Shown one piece after another: positions 59,211 through 64,000 of a DNA stretch of 64,000 bases (positions within the stretch are counted from its first letter, which is position 1; each line of letters starts with the position of its first letter). The stretch is from the NCBI RefSeq assembly GCF_009870125.1, contig NC_046679.1:21514001-21578000 (forward strand). Direction: 5' to 3'. A model generated the notes under the pieces. It saw only the letters and a program-made list of their open reading frames with translations, was not told the origin of the DNA and made no database searches. This DNA comes from Drosophila pseudoobscura (taxonomy: Eukaryota > Arthropoda > Insecta > Diptera > Drosophilidae). Position numbers and translations under genes: made by a program.

Positions 59211-59307
59211 GCGCCCTCCCTCTCTCTTTCATCTCTGTCCCTCCTCTCTTTGGCTACCCTCTCATTACCATTTCCCTCTCTTTCCTTCCGCTCGTCTGTG
59301 TCTCCCT
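59211..59307. repeat. Pyrimidine-rich tract (CT/TCC-rich, GA-rich on minus strand)
   Basis: Nearly uninterrupted C/T sequence with CCCTCTCTCTTT, CCCTCCTCTCTT and CCCTCTCTTTCC runs. It forms the densest part of a broadly pyrimidine-biased stretch from about 58200 to 59310. Confidence 0.6.
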
Positions 59308-60535
59308 ACATTTCATTAATTTGCTATTAATTTGTATTTTCTTTGCACTGGCTTTCTCCTTACTCGTTTTTTCTGTCGCATTATTTCAACCCATTTGGGG
59401 GCTAATGAACTTGCTGAAGGGCTCTTATTTACCCCGAACCTATCCACCCCTTCTGCTGCTCTACTTGACGTGTGCCAGACGTCCGTGGGCCGAGGCTCTG
59501 GCTTACTTTTTGACGAGCAGCCCTTTTGAAAATACTTCGAGTGCCTGAAAGTAGGCAATGATAAATTTGTTCACTGGAGCTTAGAAAAGCTGGAGGAGGA
59601 GAGCAGTGAAAGATGTTTGAGTTTTTCGGTTAATTCGAATGACAAATGTGCCGGGGAATTGGGAGCACCGAAAACCGAAAGCCGAGCACCCACAGCAGAG
59701 AGTGGACCGGGTAAATGATTGTTGACTCTACTTGAGTTCACTTTGTTTCAATCTATATTGCTTAACATAGTGAAGGGGAGACATACAAATGAAGGTATAT
59801 ACATATTTCTAAGGGATTTTATTTGGCTTAAATTCAAGTTTTCACATGTAAATCCTCTATGAATTTTCTTCCACGGAACAATACATTCTATACTCAACAT
59901 CAAAAATATGCAGACAATGAGAACATGATTTCTTGTCTGCTCTGATCCTAGCACCATTTATATGATTAAATGAGCCCTAATGTTCCTTCCTCTGTCTGGT
60001 CTGCGCACTTGACCTGCTGCTTGGGTCGCCTTTTCCCACTAATAAACAATAATTCTTGGGCTGGAATTTTGACATGAAACCGGGGCGAAACGACGACAGG
60101 CAACACGATTAATAATTGTCAGAGAGTATGCTGTGCTGTCCCATCTCCCTCTAAATCTCTTTGGAAATCAACAAAACGAGAGTGAAAACTGTAATTAATG
60201 ACTGAGAGACAGACGGGGAGATACAGAGAGAGGGGGAGAGATGGTCCATTTTACTAATCTGCAATACAAATATTTTATGACCTAACTAGAGGCATGACCG
60301 TGTGTTGGTGTATCTGTGTGTTTGTCGGCCACTTTTCTCCATTTCCCTCCATGTTTGGCTGACATTATGAACTGGCTGAAAATGCTCCATCGTTACCCAG
60401 GGCCAATCATATTCAAATTAATATACCCAATGTGTTGTGCAGTCATAAATTTTAAGACCCCAGCCAGTAAATGACTGCCACTGCCACTACCACTGCTGCT
60501 GGTTACTGCCACAGTTTGCTGCTTGCTGGCTTTTT

Positions 60536-60559
60536 GTTTGTGTGTCTGTGTGTGTGTGG
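60536..60559. repeat. TG dinucleotide microsatellite
   Basis: Run of GTGTGTCTGTGTGTGTGTGG. Confidence 0.75.
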
Positions 60560-61565
60560 GGTTGAGTGCCCGGACCCGGGCCTGGGCCTGGAACCTTCAC
60601 CTTGTAAACAAGATAATTATGGCAGCAACTATGACAGCGAGCTTCCGGTTCCTGGTTCCTGCTTCCTGGTCTGGGCCCCCAAAAGTAAATTCATTTCCTT
60701 CCAGACCATTTTGACTGCTGCACGAAATGTTGACAATGTCCTACTAGAGGTGGGGGCAACCTCTGCGGACGGGGGAGCCAGCTTAGCATTCTGTATATTG
60801 AGGTCTGTTGGGCACCTAATGAGACTCCAGCCTGGGATTCTCTTTGGCTAAGCCAGACGCCGGTGCTCCTCTATTTACCTGGCTTGTTAGCGCGGAGCTT
60901 GAGTAAACAATGCTTGTTGTCAGGGGGAAATGGAATGTCTGAAAATTACCTAATACTTGTATTCTCGGCTAACACAAAACCCAATCTTGAGGTGTCGACG
61001 ACGAGATTTTAACACTTTTGTGGTCTAGATTAACGCGGCAAGAATTTGGCTGTAAGAAGTGGATTTTGACGGAACTATTGGAATGTGTTACAGGCAAAAG
61101 AAAGCACACCTTAAGTCCTTAAGTCCTTAAAGATATGTCTTTCCGACTTCTTATTATCATCTATTTATATAGTCAGAATTAACAGGTTTTTCTTTTTTTA
61201 CATTTGCATTATTTTAAGAAAAATTGAGCCTAATTCCAATTTTGATTATTCAGGATTTGATCCTTCCAGCATCCAATAAATTCCAATTTAACAAATTTTA
61301 AGCTATTCCAAGATTTTCTCCTATTATAAATCTGACTTTTCAATTCTTAAGTCCCTGACGGACCTAATCTGTTAATCGAATTGCCGCAAAAACATAAAGA
61401 CATACATCAGAAAGTTTGGACTGGCTTTGGTCCGCGGCGGCTCATAGCAAATCATATTCATTTGAGCCTATTATTGGAAAAGTTACTGCGATAAGCTTTT
61501 GTTATGATGAGCCACGATGATGATGCGATGAGCCCGACGGAGATGATGCACAGGCATCCTCTTTC

Positions 61566-61582
61566 TCGTCGTCGTCGTCGTC
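61566..61582. repeat. CGT trinucleotide microsatellite
   Basis: Five tandem CGT units. Confidence 0.75.
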
Positions 61583-64000
61583 TCCTTGACGCTTTAGACT
61601 TAGCCGAGCGGCAAGTGGCCATTAATAAGTGGCATGCCACAGTTTGGTGTATTATCAACTCTCCAATGGCCAACACGTGTCGCCCACGCTTCCCTCTTGA
61701 CCGCAAAAAAGGGAAAACTTTTCTGTATATTTTTTGTTGTGCCTCTTCCCATCGATGAAGTTATCGACAGCTTGAGCCGAAACCCAATTCCAAAAACAAA
61801 CAAAAAATAGAATTAGATACTCGGAATACCCTTTGTAATAGATTGTAACTATGAAACCTGTATGGAATTTGAATATCTTCCTATTTTAAAGTATTTTTCG
61901 CTATGAAAAATATCATAAAACTACCGAATAATACTGAAGGAAATGGGTATAGAAATTCTGAGCTGCCTGCAAATATCGTGTAAAAATCACCATACCTCTG
62001 CAAAGATAGAGATGCAAAAAGTTTGTGAACACAAAACCGCCAGGAGCTATGAGCACTGCTCTGGTTCTCTTCTTCTGGTGTATCTCCTGGCCAGCCATCG
62101 CCATACAGCCCATCCTCTGTGGAGCATTAGAGCATAACACGTACGCCAAACTTATTGATTTTCGGTTTTTGCGGCATGCAGTTTTTGCGGCTTTTGGGTT
62201 AGTTAGCGAATTATGAAAATATTTGCTCTGCGCCAACCGGAAGTAGTCCGTGATGAATCACCCGTGAGCAAGAGCCAGTTGCCAGCAGCTAAAAGGGGTG
62301 CTGATGCTGATTCTGTATGAAGGAGGGTGGCAGAGTCCTGGCAATTCAGAAATTTCTCGTGCGTGTCTCGCGTACCCACAGATGTGTCCCTCAACCCGTG
62401 CATATCCTATCCTCTGCCACTGCGAAATGCTTTTGACCCAGCCCGAATGAGACACGCTTCAATGGCAAATAAAAACGAGGGGGAATACCCGATATTCAGG
62501 CAGTACGGCTCCTCTCTGCCAGGGGGCGCACACATTGCTCGACGAAGAGCTAGTGTAGCAACTGCAAATTGATTTGTTCCTTCAGGCTATAATAATTATC
62601 CGATCATTCTGCATTTTGCTGCGTTTTTACTTTTCTCGTATGTTCCAAATTTTGCATGCCACAGATCCACCGCAGTTCCGTCCTGAGTTTCAGTCCGAGT
62701 AACGGAAAGCTCTCAAGCCACGGAATTGTGAGCTGCCCCTGTGTCACGAATATTGGACATCGCAACCTTAAGGCGGTCCCATTTTTGCCTTAACCTAAAA
62801 AATCTGAAACCCTGGTAAAAAGGATTTGGATGTTTTGTTATGATTTATTCGCTGATCTCTACCATAATCTATACATAACATAACATAACCTAGTCTATTA
62901 TACTATTAGGGACTCTTTTAATCTCTTCCTTGGCCTATCCTATTTTTTCTCTTGCAGTCCTTACCCATTTCTTTTACTAATACTTTTTCATTCATAAGAA
63001 GCCACCTTGCCTTCAGCATTCCCACCTAGATTTACTCACCTTTACTGGATTCCCACTTTTATCTTATGGTACAAATATAAAGAATTCTTTCAATCGATTA
63101 ACTGATTCTTCCTGTTTCCCTGCATTTCTATGGCCAGGCACTACGAAAATTACCGTAAAAACAAAACTCCTGAAAACAGCAATCCAAACGTAAAACCAAC
63201 TTGTAACAAACATACAAAAAAATGTTTTTCTCCCAGCTAAAAAATCGAAACAAAACCTGGCCCTTGAACGAGAGGCCACAAGAGTTAGACAGTTGGCATA
63301 GGTTGGGATTGGATTGGAGTGGAATGCATTGGAGTGAAGAGACGGAAGAGACCTATATGTGTTAAAGTTGAAGCATTAAACACAAACCCAATGGCCCGCC
63401 AAAGGGTTAAGGAACTCGACTGCGCCTGGGGCAGAAAATGTGTCCGAGCCCCCATAAAAATTGTTTGTAGTTCGTTTCCTCGTTTTCCATATAAAATGGA
63501 TTTGATGGATGATGTTGTGCCGCAACTTGGGAAGCATGTGTTCTGAGACTTGTGCCAAGAGCTAAGCAAATGGTTGAGCCCTGGCTGCCACTGGGGACTG
63601 GGGACTGGGGCCTGGGGAGTGGGAGAATGAGGAAAGGAGTTGAGTGAGACCCGTTTGAGTTGAGTTGACTGCCTGGATGCGCTGAGATTAGAGATGAGGC
63701 TGGAACAGAACATGTGGTTAAATGAGGTGGAAAGTGTAACATAGATGAAAAACAAAAGCTATGTGGGAGAGAAAATATTGTAAGAATTATTAATTTGGGA
63801 TACTTTATGGAAGAAGTCCGCTTTAGGTGCGAATACTCTACAATATTCTCAGGCTATTAAAATATTTGTCTGATATCCATTCTAATTAATAATAAATATA
63901 ATTAACCAGGCCGTAAATGTGCCTTCGTTTGATATTATTTTCGATACAATATGTTCTTTGATATTATATTATATACAACCCAAGTCCGAGGTATATGTAA

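Larger units (their letters stand above)
48691..64000. other. Long stretch with no supportable gene
   Basis: About 15.3 kb. Two short ATG-initiated frames are noted at 50376-50699 and 53279-53590 (both minus strand). Otherwise it holds AT-rich blocks (49860-50340, 51700-52030), CA/GT runs, GA-rich and pyrimidine-rich tracts, and other microsatellites. No splice-delimited exons with recognisable protein sequence were found. It is probably intronic or cis-regulatory DNA of a gene to the right. Confidence 0.45.

Noticed and set aside
60471-60851. 126-codon frame with a secretory-looking start
   Set aside because: The hydrophobic Cys/Val segment is encoded by a TG microsatellite; nothing conserved follows.
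1-64000. tRNA, rRNA, microRNA and CRISPR features
   Set aside because: I looked for tRNA B-box-like strings (GGTTCGA) and fly microRNA seeds I remember and found none in a suitable context. No spaced direct repeats of CRISPR type are present, nor expected in an insect.

Overview
The window is eukaryotic nuclear DNA from a fruit fly (Drosophila). Introns are 54-74 nt with GT..AG ends, and the proteins are recognisable fly orthologues (eIF1A, RpS5b, two V-ATPase c'' subunits, secreted decoy of InR). DRE/BEAF-type TATCGATA sites, Ohler motif-6 strings (AAATATACCG), opa-type CAG repeats and INE-1/DINE-1 remnants are present. Protein divergence and the INE-1 type suggest a species outside the melanogaster subgroup, possibly the obscura group. 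The gene set is, to my knowledge, that of Muller element E (88D region of D. melanogaster 3R). The species and cytology are inference.

Left part (1-17.2 kb) is gene-dense. It starts with the last exon of an unrecognised single-pass membrane protein (54-346, +). eIF1A follows (1457-8029, -), and its 6.1-kb intron holds a secreted S1 serine protease on the opposite strand (4207-5217, +). Then come housekeeping genes packed head-to-head or tail-to-tail: nurim (+), a NUDCD3-type co-chaperone (-), a DMAC1/TMEM261-like small mitochondrial protein (+), RTRAF (-), RRP15 (+), VhaPPA1-2 (-), RpS5b (-) and VhaPPA1-1 (-). Convergent neighbours are 56-95 bp apart and divergent starts about 190-220 bp apart. 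The two divergent promoters share a 13-bp DRE/BEAF-type string.

Middle part (17.2-46.4 kb) is gene-poor. Upstream of VhaPPA1-1 lies a degenerate three-copy array of about 0.3-0.35-kb units, each carrying promoter-like motif-6 strings. Further right are an adenylate-forming acyl-CoA synthetase/luciferase-like gene (29580-31346, +), Sdr (39274-42163, +; seven coding exons, secreted, no membrane segment or kinase), and a lysine-rich 117-residue orphan ORF (45987-46340, -).

Right part (46.4-64 kb) has no coding gene I can support. It holds an INE-1-like remnant, pyrimidine-rich and GA-rich tracts, microsatellites and AT-rich DNA, and is probably regulatory or intronic sequence of a flanking gene.

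Functionally, the left cluster is general growth machinery: translation initiation, small ribosomal subunit, rRNA processing, proton pumping, dynein/HSP90 co-chaperone. The protease and acyl-CoA synthetase have TATA promoters and GATA-type sites, as expected of tissue-restricted genes. Sdr is a secreted antagonist of insulin signalling. I found no wholly new multi-gene system. The best leads are the promoter-like triplicate array, the overlapping uORF and atypical activation site of the nested protease, and the lysine-rich orphan.
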